Of a stretch of 64,000 nucleotides of DNA, positions 44,585 through 53,273 are shown in pieces. The position numbers and the translations under genes are program-made. The stretch comes from Cellvibrio polysaccharolyticus (GTDB lineage Bacteria > Pseudomonadota > Gammaproteobacteria > Pseudomonadales > Cellvibrionaceae): positions 2,232,001-2,296,000 of the forward strand of contig NZ_PRDL01000001.1 of assembly GCF_015182315.1 (NCBI RefSeq). The letters are read 5' to 3'. Each line of letters starts with the position of its first letter. Position 1 is the first letter of the stretch. The notes under the pieces are model-generated. The model did not search any database. It was given only the letters and a program-made list of their open reading frames with translations, and was not told the DNA's origin.

Positions 44585-45601
44585 ATGCCCGCTTTTGCAA
44601 GAAATGGTGCACGCATGCGTTGGAGAGAAGGACTCACCGAATGCCGTCAAATGCTCGGCATTGAAAACAATACCACCAGCCATACCGAAAAAATCATCTC
44701 AGGCCTTGGCGGCTTGACCGGCATTCTCGCCGTATACTGGATTACCTACACTGCCTTTGCCAATGCCGAAGCAGGCACCACCGCCTTTGTGTTGATGGTG
44801 ACCTCCATGGGTGCCAGTGCGGTATTGTTGTTCGCTGTTCCTCACGGGGCGCTATCCCAGCCCTGGGCCGTATTCGGCGGTCATATCATCTCTGCCTTTA
44901 TAGGCGTTTCCTGCCACCTGCTCATCGATAACACCCCCCTCGCCGGTGCTATTGCGGTAGGCGCGGCTATCGCGGCGATGCATTATCTGCGTTGTATCCA
45001 TCCGCCCGGCGGAGCAACCGCACTGGCTGCGGTAATCGGCGGCAGCGATGTGTATGCGGCAGGCTATCATTTTCTGGTGATGCCGGTGCTGGTCAATGTA
45101 CTGGCCATTCTCGCTACGGCAATTCTATTTAATTCCCTGTTTCCGCATCGCCGTTACCCGGCGCACCTTACACGTCGGCAACGTAAAACCGTGCCGGTAG
45201 AGCCGCAAACCCGCCAGTTTGATTTGACCCAGGAAGATTTTGCTGCGGCAATGACCAAGCTGGATTCCTATATGGATATCAACTCGGAAGCGCTGGTTGA
45301 GTTGCTGGAGCTGGCCAAGCAGCAGGCGGAACAGCGCTCAACGCATCCCGGACAAATTGTTACCGGCCATTATTACAGCAACGGAAAACTGGGCAGCTTA
45401 TGGGCGGTGCGCCGGGCCAGTGCTGCCAGCGAACATGGCATGAGCAACTCATCCAATATTCATTGGAAAACCGTGGCAGGAACCGGTTTGGGAGAAGAGG
45501 GCGTTTATTCGCTGGAAATTTTCCAGGCCTGGGCGCGCTACCCGGTAGTGTTGCAAAACGGCCATTGGGTACGCTCCGATGATCAGGATGCAGATACCTG
45601 A
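44585..45601 (+). CDS. HPP-family integral membrane protein
   Basis: Membrane protein of 338 aa with about four helices and the family motif IHPPGGATALAAVIGG. HPP proteins are linked to nitrite or other anion movement in plants and cyanobacteria; the bacterial role is unclear. The soluble C-terminal ~150 residues (LTQEDFAAAMTKLDSYMDIN and a Trp-containing VLQNGHWVRSDDQ tail) resemble no domain I can name. AAGGGT precedes the ATG. It is divergent from the copper operon. Confidence 0.85.
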   Translation: MPAFARNGARMRWREGLTECRQMLGIENNTTSHTEKIISGLGGLTGILAVYWITYTAFANAEAGTTAFVLMVTSMGASAVLLFAVPHGALSQPWAVFGGHIISAFIGVSCHLLIDNTPLAGAIAVGAAIAAMHYLRCIHPPGGATALAAVIGGSDVYAAGYHFLVMPVLVNVLAILATAILFNSLFPHRRYPAHLTRRQRKTVPVEPQTRQFDLTQEDFAAAMTKLDSYMDINSEALVELLELAKQQAEQRSTHPGQIVTGHYYSNGKLGSLWAVRRASAASEHGMSNSSNIHWKTVAGTGLGEEGVYSLEIFQAWARYPVVLQNGHWVRSDDQDADT

Positions 45602-45657
45602 GTTGTACAATTTCCTACAATAAAAAGCTGGAGCGAAATTCAACAGCAGGTCACGAT

Positions 45658-45688
45658 GTCGCCTTTGATTTCCATTGGCAAAGGCGAC
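45658..45688 (+). promoter_or_regulatory. hairpin in the leader of the cyclophilin gene
   Basis: A perfect 10-bp stem (GTCGCCTTTG with CAAAGGCGAC) ends ten bases before the next ATG. No T run follows. Its place over the expected ribosome-binding region suggests control of translation, or a transcript 3' end for the HPP gene. Confidence 0.5.
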
Positions 45689-45698
45689 TCTGATTATC

Positions 45699-46502
45699 AT
45701 GATCCATACAATAAAAGCGTTAAGCACCTCAACAAAAACACTGCTTGCAGCCTTGGGTTTGCTTTCTATCAGCAGTGTCAGTTACGCAACCACCGTGCAA
45801 ATCCAAACCGTACTCGGTGACTTTGAAGTGAACCTGTACGATAAAAAGACACCGGAGACGGTGAAGAATTTTTTGAGTTATGTGAATTCCGGTGCGTATA
45901 CAGATACCGTAATTCATCGATCAAACTCAAAGTTCATCATTCAGGGCGGAGGGTTTAAATACACGGGAACACCCTCCGTGAGACCACCACTTGCAGCTAT
46001 TTCATCACGAGCCCCTGTTATTAACGAACCCGTACTCTCTAATGTGCGCGGTACTATTGCCATGGCAAAAATAGGAAGCAATCCTAATAGCGCCACCAAC
46101 CAGTGGTTCATCAACCTTACCGATAATAGCGCCAATCTTGACTCGCAAAATAGTGGATTCACAGTATTTGGTCAGGTAACTGGTAATGGTATGGCTATTG
46201 TTGAGGCAATTGCTGCACTCAAGAACTACAGCCCAACAAATTCTGCTGATTTAGGAAATTTTCCCGAGCTGCCATTGAGAGGCTACAATTCCGGTACAAT
46301 TTCCATCGACGAAAAACACCTTGTTGTGGTAACGGGTGTTGTGGTACTTAACCCATCGCCAGACACTGCTGACGGACTCAATCCGCCTCTGAGTAAAAAC
46401 AAAAATGACGGTAAGAAGAGTTCTGGTGGATCTACCGGTATACTTCTGATTGCCAGTTTGCTGTTGTTAGTTACCGCTCGCCGCTTCCGCTTCACTCGTT
46501 AA
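45699..46502 (+). CDS. periplasmic cyclophilin with GlyGly-CTERM-like sorting tail
   Basis: Peptidyl-prolyl isomerase of 267 aa. A signal peptide ends near VSYA. The cyclophilin domain shows GDFEVNLYDKKTPETVKNF, TVIHRSNSKFIIQGGG and GTIAMAKIGSNPNSATNQWFINL. The C-terminus has a Lys/Asn/Asp linker, then SGGSTGILLIASLLLLV and an Arg-rich end, the layout of GlyGly-CTERM tails processed by rhombosortase. A start eight codons earlier (TTG) is less likely. It is probably attached to the cell surface or envelope after sorting. Confidence 0.88.
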   Translation: MIHTIKALSTSTKTLLAALGLLSISSVSYATTVQIQTVLGDFEVNLYDKKTPETVKNFLSYVNSGAYTDTVIHRSNSKFIIQGGGFKYTGTPSVRPPLAAISSRAPVINEPVLSNVRGTIAMAKIGSNPNSATNQWFINLTDNSANLDSQNSGFTVFGQVTGNGMAIVEAIAALKNYSPTNSADLGNFPELPLRGYNSGTISIDEKHLVVVTGVVVLNPSPDTADGLNPPLSKNKNDGKKSSGGSTGILLIASLLLLVTARRFRFTR

Positions 46503-46665
46503 TATCATCCAAAGGCAGTCGGTGTTGTGCCGGCTGTCTTTCACGATGGTTTATTCTGTAATCATTGACGGTTCGTTTTTCTCGCTGAACCTGACGCTCT
46601 TCCTTGTTGCCCCCGGTTAAAGACACTATATTGTCTGTCAGATAACATCAAACGAGGAGCGCGCT

Positions 46666-47085
46666 GTGATCACCTACCTGTATTGGATCTTTATTTTTGG
46701 CCTGAGCATTCTTGCCTTCTGGGCATTTGGTCGGCTCAATAGATGGCGCCCGGCGTTGATCAGCGCACTGGCCATTTTGATTGTGGGCTGGCTGGCGTAT
46801 TTCTTTCACTTTGAGCAATTATTCGTCAAACAATACGGCGGGATAATGACCATCACCGTACCGGATGGACAAATGCATATCAGTGCAACCTGGAAGGAAA
46901 ATCACCTGTGGGTTGAGAATTACGATCCTGCCAATAACACCTGTTATTTCAGCGAGTACTCAAAAGGTAATTTATTGCAGGGAAGGGTGGTGATCAAAAA
47001 TTGTAACCCGGCCTCCTTCAGCCGCACACCTGCCAATCCTTCTTCAACGGCACCGGCACCGGCACCGGCGATACAACAGCCCTGA
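46666..47085 (+). CDS. small membrane protein, function unknown
   Basis: Unrecognised 139-aa protein. Two hydrophobic helices are visible (YLYWIFIFGLSILAFWAFG and ALISALAILIVGWLAYFF), followed by a soluble domain with two Cys (NNTCYF and KNCNPA) and a Pro/Ala-rich end. The Cys pair may form a disulfide if the domain is periplasmic. The start is GTG behind CGAGGAG. Confidence 0.7.
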   Translation: MITYLYWIFIFGLSILAFWAFGRLNRWRPALISALAILIVGWLAYFFHFEQLFVKQYGGIMTITVPDGQMHISATWKENHLWVENYDPANNTCYFSEYSKGNLLQGRVVIKNCNPASFSRTPANPSSTAPAPAPAIQQP

Positions 47086-47100
47086 ACAGAAATAAAAAAA

Positions 47101-47125
47101 GGTGGGAAATAATCCCACCTTTTTT
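47101..47125. terminator. bidirectional intrinsic terminator
   Basis: GGTGGGA pairs with TCCCACC around five bases, between an A run and a T run, shared by two convergent genes. Confidence 0.9.
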
Positions 47126-47139
47126 GTATGCGCCGGTTT

Positions 47140-47556
47140 TTACACCGCCAGTGTGTCGTACACCACAACCTTGCTCCACAGGTGCGAGCACTTCTCTACG
47201 AACGCTTCGTGCAAGGCATGAACCTGATAAACGTTCTGGCCTTCCACATCATCGAAACACAGCAACTCGGAAACATGGTAGCTGTTATCCACTACATCGC
47301 GCTTCTCGGTAGAGGCGGGGATGCCCACGTGAATCGCACGCACGGTTTCGATTGCAGCCAACTCTTTAATACCGGCAATCAAGGCTGCACGATCGGCTTC
47401 GGAGTCAGGGTTTTTCAACCAGAAAAATACGTGATGCAGCAGGCGAGGCAGCTCATCCTTTTTTCCGTGGTGCTTGTCGCCGTGATTGTGCGCGGAAACA
47501 GACATAGCTGCACCCATCAGCGCGCTACCTGCAAGGAAGGTTCTTCTGGTGGTCAT
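47140..47556 (-). CDS. Tat-exported Dabb (stress-responsive A/B barrel) protein
   Basis: Secreted protein of 138 aa. The N-terminus TTRRTFLAGSALMGAAMSVSA is a twin-arginine signal, followed by a His/Lys-rich linker (HNHGDKHHGKK). The domain has LLHHVFFWLKNP, a helix with LAAIETVRAIHVGIPA and HALHEAFVEKC, the Dabb fold. Ligand and function are unknown; the His-rich linker may bind metal. AGGAG precedes the ATG. Confidence 0.82.
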   Translation of the reverse strand: MTTRRTFLAGSALMGAAMSVSAHNHGDKHHGKKDELPRLLHHVFFWLKNPDSEADRAALIAGIKELAAIETVRAIHVGIPASTEKRDVVDNSYHVSELLCFDDVEGQNVYQVHALHEAFVEKCSHLWSKVVVYDTLAV

Positions 47557-47683
47557 TAGTGGTGCTCCTGTAGATTGTTATAAAAAGGCCAAAACTGTGA
47601 AAAATAGCGGCTTGAGGCGCAGATGCAAGCATATTTACGGATCCTTACTATTACCTATTCTTCTTGCGGTACCGTTGTAGCCT

Positions 47684-50600
47684 TTAATAAGGCTGGGTCA
47701 GCTCGCCGTAGATCAGCGTCACGTATAAGTTGAGGATATGTGGCGACTGGCGCAATAACTTGTCGAGATCACGGCCCGGCATAGCGCTGGTACGAGGTCT
47801 TTCCGATACAAAACGCGATGCAGCCGCTTCCAGAATTTCACTGAAAATGACCGGCTCTTTGAAGCGCACCTGCGGATTGTTCAAGCAAAAACTGGTGTAG
47901 GCAAACAAGGCTTCAACCACCGCCGCTTTGTAATAAACCGGGTGTAGCTGCTGCGTAAGGTTATCCATCAAATAGGCAAAGCTGGTTTCTTCCGGAGTCA
48001 TTGAGCTGCGAACCAATTCGCAGTCCAGGGTATGTTTATCGTTGCCACGCTCTCCGAAAACCAGTTGCTTGGCGAACATCAGGCTGTGCCAGATATTTTT
48101 CAGGAAGCTGTCATCAAAATGTGTAATCAGGCCGCGCGCCAACCGCCATTCAAACCAGTCGGTATCCACTGCGGTGGCCATACGAGCGCCGAACACATCG
48201 CTTTCATGATAAGGAAAGTAGGGGGCATCATGATGGATGCCGCGGGAAAAACTGTGGCTGTGTGAAGCCATAATAGTTTTCAGCTTTTTCACCAGCAGCG
48301 CAGGGGATTGCAAACCAATCCATTCCAGCATGCTCACATCATCGGCATCGCCTTTGTCCATGGCATACAACATCATAAAGTTACGCAATTGAATGGAGCG
48401 TAAACCTTCAAATAAAGTGGGCGCTGTTTTAACCAGTGTTCCGATGGCAGATAAGAGTTCAAGCACCAGGGTGCGTTCCAGCGGGTCAACAAACTGGTGA
48501 TCCAGCTCGTCAAAAAAGCCCTGGTTGGAAAATGAATGACAGAAAGCAATTTCTGACAAGTCACTCGCACCCACCACCACAGACATATTGCGAGATGACA
48601 TGATGGTCAAACTTTCATTCAAATCGGTATGTATCAACCCCAGTGCTGAAAAGCACAATCTCGCCACCAGCCAGGCGTTGTGTTTCTGAGCCTGGCGGTA
48701 GATATCTTTGACAAAATCGCGCAACAACACCGGAGATTCTTCGCTGCCAATATTATCGTCCAGCGATTTTTTCTGGATAAAAGCATTCAAATTACGGTAA
48801 GTAATAATTTCACTTTCCGATTCCAGCTTGTCTAGAATTTTTTGCGCTGCTGGCTGCAAGTGCTGCCAATGATGAGGCAGGTTTTTGTCCGTGTTTTTCC
48901 GGGCTTTTACCCGGTAAGTATCGGCATCAAAATGCGGCAGAATCAGGTTGTTAACCAGCGATGCGCGATAAGCCAGGTTGGCCGATGCATAACCCACATA
49001 TTCGTAATTGGTTCGCAGCTGCAAATCTTTCACTGTGCTCAATAAGGATTCAACGTTGGGGATGCCGGACAGGTGCTCATCAAACAGCAGAGTGAAAACC
49101 GCCACCTCCTGATCCAGCCAATGGCGGTGAATGTAAGTGATTTCCTGAGTAATCAGTTCAACCAGCAATTTCGCATCGCTGTTGCGGTAGTCTTCCTGCT
49201 CGCTTTGCAAGGATGACAAACACAAATACACGCGATTATTAATCAAATACGTTTGCGAGGTGGTAAGGCTTTGCAAACGGCGGCGAGGGCGGCCCGTCAT
49301 ACCCATCGCCTCGTTTTCGCCCACATGCGCGTAAGCTTCCATCAACCCGGCCGCAGAAATAACCGTCATCGGTTTGATGTCTTGCAAGCTCTCCACAATA
49401 ACGCCGTGCTTGACCAATGTTTGTTTGGTTTCTTCGCTGTCAGCGAGAACCACCAGCGCCAGTTGGGTTTTATTAAATTGGGTGGAGCGAGCGCGCAATG
49501 CGCAGGGGTCAAGGTCATCAATAGACACCAGACCTTCGTCCAGCATCAGGCCGGTGTAATACAAACTTTGTGCCCACACCAACGGCAGGTTGTCATTGGC
49601 GAGGCGCTGCTGGGTACCGGGTGATTGTTTTTCTGCGGCGATATTTTCTTCCGGCACAAAATACAATTCCGGCAGCAAGGCAACATCGCCCTCGCGAATC
49701 ATCAAGCCTTCCAGCTTTTCGCGGTAATGTTTCGCGGTGGATTCATTGCCATCAAACAGCGCACCGAGATATAAATAGGTAAAAAATAACGGCCACTCCG
49801 ATTCAATATGCTCAAAGTTGGCCAGTTCGGAATGCTCATAATAAATGCGGCTGGGTTCTTCCAGTGCCGTCTGGTGGCCATCCCACAAAAAGCGCTTGCA
49901 ACCATAATGGCCGCCCAGCTTGGCCAGAATATTATCGCGGGTGCTGGTCACCAGCGTGTTTTGCCCGACCGCAAATGCAGGAAAGCCGATAATACTTAAC
50001 AAGGCGCTATCGGCTTCTTTTGAAATGGATTCCCGTGGCAGTAAAGATGCCAGGGCGTTGCGGGCCAAAGAGATCGAGTCAGGAATAACCTGAATGATGC
50101 CGCGCTTGTCACCACGGGGGCCAAACACGTTGAAGCCATCCAGCGCTTGCAAGGCGGCCTTGGCCATCCCCACAGAACTGGCGTTGATTTCCGGCTCACC
50201 GTTATTGATTTTATTGCCGCGCTCCCAAATACCATAGTCGGGCGTACGGTAGGCGCTGGAAATGTAATACACCAGATTTTGCACAAAATTGGCTTCGCTC
50301 ACCGTGCAAACGATGCGTAATCCGGACGCCGACATTTGCGCCAGCATCAACAGAAAGAGGGAGGTTGCATCAATTTGCAAATGCCCCCAGGCATCGTCTG
50401 CAACCACCGTCAAACCGGTTGCCGTGTCGTATTTGGCATGAAGGGCATCTTCGGGGCGCAAGGTATATTTGAATGCTTCAACCTTGTGCGCCTGGCGCAT
50501 CATCGCCTGAAGCAAGCCACGCATCAGCTTGATAGTCGCTTGCTCGAGTTCGTCACGACGGTGGGTTTCATTGCGGCGCCGATAGGCCTGGCCCAGGGTC

Positions 50601-50770
50601 CAGATCGCCATCACCGAATAAACGTTATCGCGCACCCAGGCATCATTGTAGTTACCGTGATTGTTGTTGGCCGTACTGGCCGGAAGCAGGCCGGTAACCG
50701 GATGCTGGCGGCTCAGAATAACGGATTGAATCTCACGATATAAACGTCCCAGCAAATTTTGATCTTTCAT
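47684..50770 (-). CDS. GH15 / phosphorylase-kinase-regulatory-subunit-like protein
   Basis: Large soluble protein of 1028 aa. The N-terminal ~380 residues resemble an (alpha/alpha)6 glucoamylase-like domain: NNNHGNYNDAWVRDNVYS, DDAWGHLQIDATSLFL and DYGIWERGNKINNGEPEIN with acidic residues in the expected general-acid region. The rest resembles the alpha/beta regulatory subunits of eukaryotic phosphorylase b kinase. No signal peptide is present, so it should be cytoplasmic. Whether it hydrolyses glucans or senses glycogen state is not known. Confidence 0.82.
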   Translation of the reverse strand: MKDQNLLGRLYREIQSVILSRQHPVTGLLPASTANNNHGNYNDAWVRDNVYSVMAIWTLGQAYRRRNETHRRDELEQATIKLMRGLLQAMMRQAHKVEAFKYTLRPEDALHAKYDTATGLTVVADDAWGHLQIDATSLFLLMLAQMSASGLRIVCTVSEANFVQNLVYYISSAYRTPDYGIWERGNKINNGEPEINASSVGMAKAALQALDGFNVFGPRGDKRGIIQVIPDSISLARNALASLLPRESISKEADSALLSIIGFPAFAVGQNTLVTSTRDNILAKLGGHYGCKRFLWDGHQTALEEPSRIYYEHSELANFEHIESEWPLFFTYLYLGALFDGNESTAKHYREKLEGLMIREGDVALLPELYFVPEENIAAEKQSPGTQQRLANDNLPLVWAQSLYYTGLMLDEGLVSIDDLDPCALRARSTQFNKTQLALVVLADSEETKQTLVKHGVIVESLQDIKPMTVISAAGLMEAYAHVGENEAMGMTGRPRRRLQSLTTSQTYLINNRVYLCLSSLQSEQEDYRNSDAKLLVELITQEITYIHRHWLDQEVAVFTLLFDEHLSGIPNVESLLSTVKDLQLRTNYEYVGYASANLAYRASLVNNLILPHFDADTYRVKARKNTDKNLPHHWQHLQPAAQKILDKLESESEIITYRNLNAFIQKKSLDDNIGSEESPVLLRDFVKDIYRQAQKHNAWLVARLCFSALGLIHTDLNESLTIMSSRNMSVVVGASDLSEIAFCHSFSNQGFFDELDHQFVDPLERTLVLELLSAIGTLVKTAPTLFEGLRSIQLRNFMMLYAMDKGDADDVSMLEWIGLQSPALLVKKLKTIMASHSHSFSRGIHHDAPYFPYHESDVFGARMATAVDTDWFEWRLARGLITHFDDSFLKNIWHSLMFAKQLVFGERGNDKHTLDCELVRSSMTPEETSFAYLMDNLTQQLHPVYYKAAVVEALFAYTSFCLNNPQVRFKEPVIFSEILEAAASRFVSERPRTSAMPGRDLDKLLRQSPHILNLYVTLIYGELTQPY

Positions 50771-50980
50771 AACAACCCGATGCGTTCGTCAAAAGGAGAC
50801 TCACCAAAAGATCTGCAAGTCTGGCGTAGCGTTAACCAGTGTGGCGAAAAAAGGCCCTTAACGGAGCGAGAGGCCAACCCGGATTAAATGTAGCATATGG
50901 ATAATATCCAATTTAACATAATATATATTATGCGAAGTCCTATATATTGCCCGGATGGCATGGCCGGCCAGACTGGACAA

Positions 50981-51040
50981 CCAACTAAAGTATTGAATAT
51001 TTCCAACTAAAACGTTGAATTTCCAACTAAAGCATTGAAG
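50981..51040. repeat. three short imperfect tandem repeats
   Basis: The unit CCAACTAAAgyrTTGAA occurs at 50981, 51003 and 51023, with spacings of 22 and 20 bases. About two helical turns separate the copies, which fits a protein-binding array such as iterons or transposon-end sites. Confidence 0.65.
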
Positions 51041-51338
51041 TATTCGTGCGGCGTTTTGAGCTTCAATCGGAGTCATGGCCTATAGATACCTCATCTTTTT
51101 GGAAACGCTTCTCTATGCGTCTTGCAGGCCGATTTAAACCAATCCCCCTAAAGCAATTGTCCTGCACGCATTTGAACCAATTTCCAAGCAAGAACTTAAC
51201 CAATGGAGCTTGAGTTGTCCTAATCATAGGTAACAAATACTAATCCCTAATGACAGGTATCTGTACGGCTGGAGAAATGCGGAATATCCCCGCTTGTGGC
51301 CAGCTAAGGGGCTTGTTGGATCAGTAACGCCGAAATAG

Positions 51339-51362
51339 AAAAACGGCGCTTAAAGCGCCGTT
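51339..51362 (-). terminator. intrinsic terminator, leftward
   Basis: AACGGCGCT pairs with AGCGCCGTT around three bases; on the minus strand five T follow. No protein gene lies upstream on that strand within 1 kb, so it implies a non-coding transcript. Confidence 0.75.
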
Positions 51363-51513
51363 AGGGATAGGGACTAGTCGCCGCCTTTCCTTAGCTTATA
51401 ATCAGCCCGATTATAGGGTCGGAAATCGACCTTTCGGTCGCCGCTAGTACAGAGAGAGCCAGTTTCTCTGCCGCCTGAATTCGGATAACCAATGTCTGGA
51501 GGCTATTCCAAAT
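51339..51513 (-). ncRNA. candidate structured small RNA
   Basis: On the minus strand, TTGACA (51543-51548), a 17-base spacer and TCAATT (51520-51525) could start a transcript near 51513. Four stems follow: CAGAGA/TCTCTG, CGACC-GAAA-GGTCG with a GNRA loop, TATAATC/GATTATA, and a long-range ACTAG/CTAGT pairing. An intrinsic terminator follows. No open frame of note is inside. No known RNA family was recognised. The -10 element is a weak match. Confidence 0.45.
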
Positions 51514-51757
51514 ATGCTCAATTGAGCCCTTACAGACAGTTTTGTCAATAAGCCCCTTTATGTCAAGAGCCGGCCAAAACAGGCTGCAAAAGATGAGCTA
51601 TTAAACCGAAATAAACATCAAATTGGCGAAATGGTCTCCGCTTTAAATTTCTGTGCTGATGATAGCTGATCAGCTCTTTTCTGTGTTCGAGTGCCATTAA
51701 ATCCGTTAAAATAACATTATTACGGATTATATAGATTCCCTGCTCCGGAGATATTTC

Positions 51758-52531
51758 ATGGCCAAGTCCGGTCAAGCACGTGTACCTACTGCTGAGCAAC
51801 AGCAGCAGATGTTTGCCATCATCAAACAGCACCGGCATAAAGAAAAAAATAGCGCCATCATGCAGATAAGCTTCAAACTGGGACTTCGCGCTCAGGAGAT
51901 TGCGCTGTTACAAATAAAAGAGATCGCGCAACTGAACAGCTTGGGCACAGATTTCAAACTATTGGAAGTTATGAGTTTGCCGGCAGCCTACACTAAAGGT
52001 GCTGATGCTATGGGAAGATCCCAAAGCAGTTATCAGCGCAAAAGGATCAGTTTTGATGTTGAGTCATTTGATAAGGTGGTCAGGCAGATTGAAGCGATGG
52101 CAAAATCCGGGGCTGAAATTAATCCGGACAATTTCTATCCGCCAGTTAAGAAACATCGCGGTAAATCACGCGATCTCCCGATGATTCATAGTGATCTTCG
52201 TTTGGCGCTGACAGCTCATTTGCGGCACCGCCTTGATAGGGGTGAAAAGTTAAAGCCCTCCTCCCCTCTTTTTCTGACCCAAAAAGGTGGTCCCTACTCT
52301 CCCAATACTCTTCAGGAACACATGGCTTTGATGCTTCGTGATTGGACCGGCATTGAGAAGGCCAGCTCCCACAGTGGGCGCCGGACACTCATTACGAATA
52401 TCATTCATACACAGAAAAAATCTGTAAAAATAGCTCAAAAGATTGCTGGTCATGTAAACCCATCTACTACCCTCATTTATGAGGAGCCACCTGAAGAGGC
52501 CCTGGAGCACGCACTGAGTAGTCTTCCCTGA
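51758..52531 (+). CDS. tyrosine recombinase/integrase
   Basis: Site-specific recombinase of 257 aa. The catalytic residues are present: Arg44 in GLRAQEIA, His205-x-x-Arg208 in SSHSGRRT, His232 in AGHVNPS and the nucleophile Tyr241 in TLIYEEP. It is short, with little or no N-terminal core-binding domain, so it is a minimal catalytic-domain type. CTCCGGAG precedes the ATG. No tRNA gene is adjacent as an obvious attachment site. It is likely the mobility gene of the island. Confidence 0.9.
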   Translation: MAKSGQARVPTAEQQQQMFAIIKQHRHKEKNSAIMQISFKLGLRAQEIALLQIKEIAQLNSLGTDFKLLEVMSLPAAYTKGADAMGRSQSSYQRKRISFDVESFDKVVRQIEAMAKSGAEINPDNFYPPVKKHRGKSRDLPMIHSDLRLALTAHLRHRLDRGEKLKPSSPLFLTQKGGPYSPNTLQEHMALMLRDWTGIEKASSHSGRRTLITNIIHTQKKSVKIAQKIAGHVNPSTTLIYEEPPEEALEHALSSLP

Positions 52532-52597
52532 TAATTTGAAGCCAATCAAGTGGTGAAGTAAATCGCCTAAGTTTACTGGTGATAGCATAGGATTAAA

Positions 52598-53110
52598 TCA
52601 CAGGCCAAACATCGGAAAAGGCGTCGTCTTGATGGATTTTTTATTCTCTGCGATGATCTGCCTAATTCTCTCACCACTTATTATTTTTGAATTTTTGAGT
52701 TCGGCAACAGCGATGGTAATTTCATTCATGTAACGACGAATGATTGGAACTGCCGAATTGTAAGCAGAAATCATGAATTCTCTATCTTGAACTTCGGTTA
52801 GCTCCGCCCTTGGATCTAGCGAGTGATACATTGCTCGATCGATGGTGGCGTTTCTAAATAAAGTTTGAGTCATAGAATTACCGTCTTGATAACCTAAATA
52901 GCCATCTCGGTACAACACAAGCTCGGCAGCAAATCCACCGCAAGCAACCAGCTGTCTAATATGTTTATTGGTTGTACATCTGGCTCGAGCTTGATCGACG
53001 TTGTGATCCTCTAGGAACTCCACGCATTCCACATCGCCACCCAGGTCAATGCATACAAAGGCATGCCTCAATTCGTGCCAGCATTGATACTCTACATCGT
53101 TCACTTTCAT
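52598..53110 (-). CDS. FtsH-peptidase-like (M41-like) HExxH protein
   Basis: A 170-aa soluble protein with no ATPase or membrane part. The motif CWHELRHAFV gives HExxH, the zinc site of metallopeptidases. GGFAAELVLYRDG and SGERIRQII resemble the GGRAAE segment and last helix of the FtsH M41 domain. The third zinc ligand of FtsH, an Asp in the segment after GGRAAE, is not clearly present. The ATG is chosen over an upstream in-frame TTG because GAGGTG precedes it. It follows the HNH gene on the same strand and may be the third gene of a defence operon. Confidence 0.6.
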   Translation of the reverse strand: MKVNDVEYQCWHELRHAFVCIDLGGDVECVEFLEDHNVDQARARCTTNKHIRQLVACGGFAAELVLYRDGYLGYQDGNSMTQTLFRNATIDRAMYHSLDPRAELTEVQDREFMISAYNSAVPIIRRYMNEITIAVAELKNSKIISGERIRQIIAENKKSIKTTPFPMFGL

Positions 53111-53273
53111 GCAAAGCACCTCAAAACAAACACCTAAAGGAATGGGAAAATTGTCCGGTAGCTAAACGGACGGGTATATTTTCCGATGGAGTTAATTGTT
53201 GCCAATTTTCATCTTCACTGCTCGATGAGTGCCATTCATTAAGGATGTGAGGCTGCACCACCAAATTTCTGCA

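Larger units (their letters stand above)
50771..51757. other. gene-poor left part of the accessory island
   Basis: Nearly one kilobase with no supported protein gene. It contains the palindrome CATAATATATATTATG (50917-50932), TGGCCGGCCA (50961-50970), three short tandem repeats, a candidate structured RNA with terminator, AGCTGATCAGCT (51664-51675), and an ATCCGT/ACGGAT inverted repeat just before the recombinase gene. A short minus-strand open frame over the repeats has no recognisable similarity. The base composition is lower in GC than flanking core genes. Confidence 0.6.

Noticed and set aside
50981..51040. CRISPR array
   Set aside because: Only three copies, with 20-22 bp period and no room for spacers, and no cas gene nearby.
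50858..51076. Small minus-strand frame over the tandem repeats
   Set aside because: Its sequence is largely the repeat translated (SWKFNVLVGNIQYFSW), with no family similarity; a transposase N-terminus was considered but cannot be supported.
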